Assembly: GCA_030770535.1 (NCBI GenBank)
Contig: JASVEC010000056.1
Location: 1-64,000 of the forward strand
Direction of reading: 5' to 3'
DNA from: Batkoa obscura
Lineage: Eukaryota; Entomophthoromycota; Entomophthoromycetes; Entomophthorales; Batkoaceae
Length of the DNA stretch: 64,000 bases
Shown here: piece after piece, positions 62,972 through 64,000 of the stretch
Layout: the number at the start of each line of letters is the position of its first letter
How positions within the stretch are numbered: position 1 is the first letter of the stretch
Made by a program: the position numbers and the translations under genes
Notes under the pieces: model-generated
Seen by the model: only the letters and a program-made list of their open reading frames with translations
Databases searched by the model: none
Told to the model about the DNA's origin: nothing

Positions 62972-63879
62972 TATATTGGATTTTTTATCAATTATAATTT
63001 TTAAAAAAAGCTATGGTTTACTTTTTTTACTACATCATTAAATTTACTTAAATGTTACTATATTTGGTTAAAATCGAAATCATTTGGTCTAAATTAACCA
63101 ATGAAATATCAATGATATACTTAAGTTTATTGTTCTTTATTTAGGGATAGCATTCTCATTATTCTAGCATGTAAGTGATGATTCTAGTTTTAATTAAATG
63201 CTAGTTAATTCATTATTATGTATAATCTTAAATGATATAATAAAAATGGAAAGTTTTATGAATAATATAACAGAATTGTATTTAAAATAGTAGAGGATGG
63301 AAATTATTAAAATATTACTACGATAAATAATATTAATTCGATTATTTTTATGACTAAATTTTTATTAATAGTATGAGACAATTCAACTAACAAGTCATTT
63401 CTCATCATTGTCATTTAATATTATTGATAATCAAAACTTCTCTCTTCCTAGATAAAAGCCTTTTCTTCGAGTCATATTAAAAGATAATTTATTCATCAAT
63501 ATATATACTAATATCCCACACTATAGACTACAATCAACTTTCTCTAATTAAAAAAAGGAGACGAATTAGAGTTAGGAATTGAAGTTGGTTAATATAATTT
63601 TAAAAAATGTGATAAATGAATTGATAATTCAGTTTAAATAAACTTATTAAAATATGCTATGAATTATTATTGAGTTATATTAACAATTTAAAAAATTAAT
63701 AAAAAATTAATAGAAAATTCAAAAATATATTATATTTAATAAAAAGATAAATTTAAAGTTTCAACTTTAAAATTGAAAAAAAATAGACTGTTAAAAATGG
63801 CAAAAGATGAATAATATCTTCTACTAAACTATACAAAATAAACTCCACTTCTAATAATCATAATCCATAATAACCAAAT
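62972..63879. other. Intergenic upstream of VAC14
   Basis: AT-rich DNA with no supported gene. It lies between the 5' end of VAC14 and the 3' end of the gene entering from the right edge. Confidence 0.5.
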
Positions 63880-64000
63880 TTAACTTCGGCTCCTAACTGA
63901 ATGGGACGACATGGACCCTGGTGTATTAGGTGAGAGATGAGAGTCTCTACTTGACGACATGAACGACGAAGTATTAGGCAATGGAGAAGAGAAATTGGAA
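63880..64000 (-). CDS. 3' end of a minus-strand gene with a Ser-rich tail (partial)
   Basis: The minus strand from the window edge reads SNFSSPLPNTSSFMSSSRD, then SHLSPNTPGSMSSHSVRSRS and a TAA at 63880-63882. The base composition is clearly less AT-rich than the flanking DNA. Repeated SP/TP and RxxS sites suggest a phosphorylated, disordered C-terminus of a larger protein; its identity cannot be told from 40 residues. Confidence 0.55.
   Translation of the reverse strand, partial: SNFSSPLPNTSSFMSSSRDSHLSPNTPGSMSSHSVRSRS

Overview
This window is a very AT-rich eukaryotic nuclear segment. Protein genes carry many short introns of about 45-100 nt (GT...AG, with TAAC or CTAAT-like branch sites) and use the standard genetic code. 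The housekeeping genes (TPP2, DcpS, a PP4R1-like HEAT protein, cytosolic CysRS, aspartate aminotransferase, RpiA, VAC14) are fungal or opisthokont in character. The low GC content, the expanded 'family A-like' seven-helix receptors and the secreted kelch protein suggest an early-diverging zygomycete-grade fungus, most likely an entomophthoralean close to Conidiobolus. That assignment is inference from family knowledge; no search was run.

Layout. 0-2 kb: a transposase-like DDE-type gene and a palindromic element. 2-9 kb: a secreted kelch-repeat protein, a small secreted cysteine-containing protein and its decayed tandem copy, in repeat-rich DNA. 9.2-19 kb: a compact block with an unrecognised 8-exon gene (-), DCPS (+) and TPP2 (-), the last two convergent with 59 nt between them. 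20-39.5 kb: a receptor region with one intronless 7TM receptor and its decayed copy (-), then a + strand array of a second, five-exon 7TM family (two intact, two decayed copies). 40-49.3 kb: a second housekeeping block, PP4R1-like (+), CARS (-) and AAT (-). 51-56 kb: two more members of the five-exon receptor family (-). 56.8-58 kb: a large interrupted foldback element. 59-63 kb: RPI (+) and VAC14 (-), convergent around a MITE. 63.9-64 kb: the 3' end of a further minus-strand gene.

Two processes dominate the accessory DNA. First, a MITE of about 103 bp (termini TGGGGATGT...ACATCCCCA, TA target) is present in about 27 copies, all outside the housekeeping exons. One copy sits inside the last coding exon of a receptor and supplies its new C-terminus. 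Second, the four intact five-exon receptors form two pairs. Each pair shares a homogenised TM1-TM5 segment (one pair is 100% identical over 560 bp including two introns) but carries two different third intracellular loop cassettes, and the same two cassette types recur in both pairs. This points to gene conversion that stops just before the predicted signalling loop, giving a modular receptor set. I regard it as the most interesting feature of the window.
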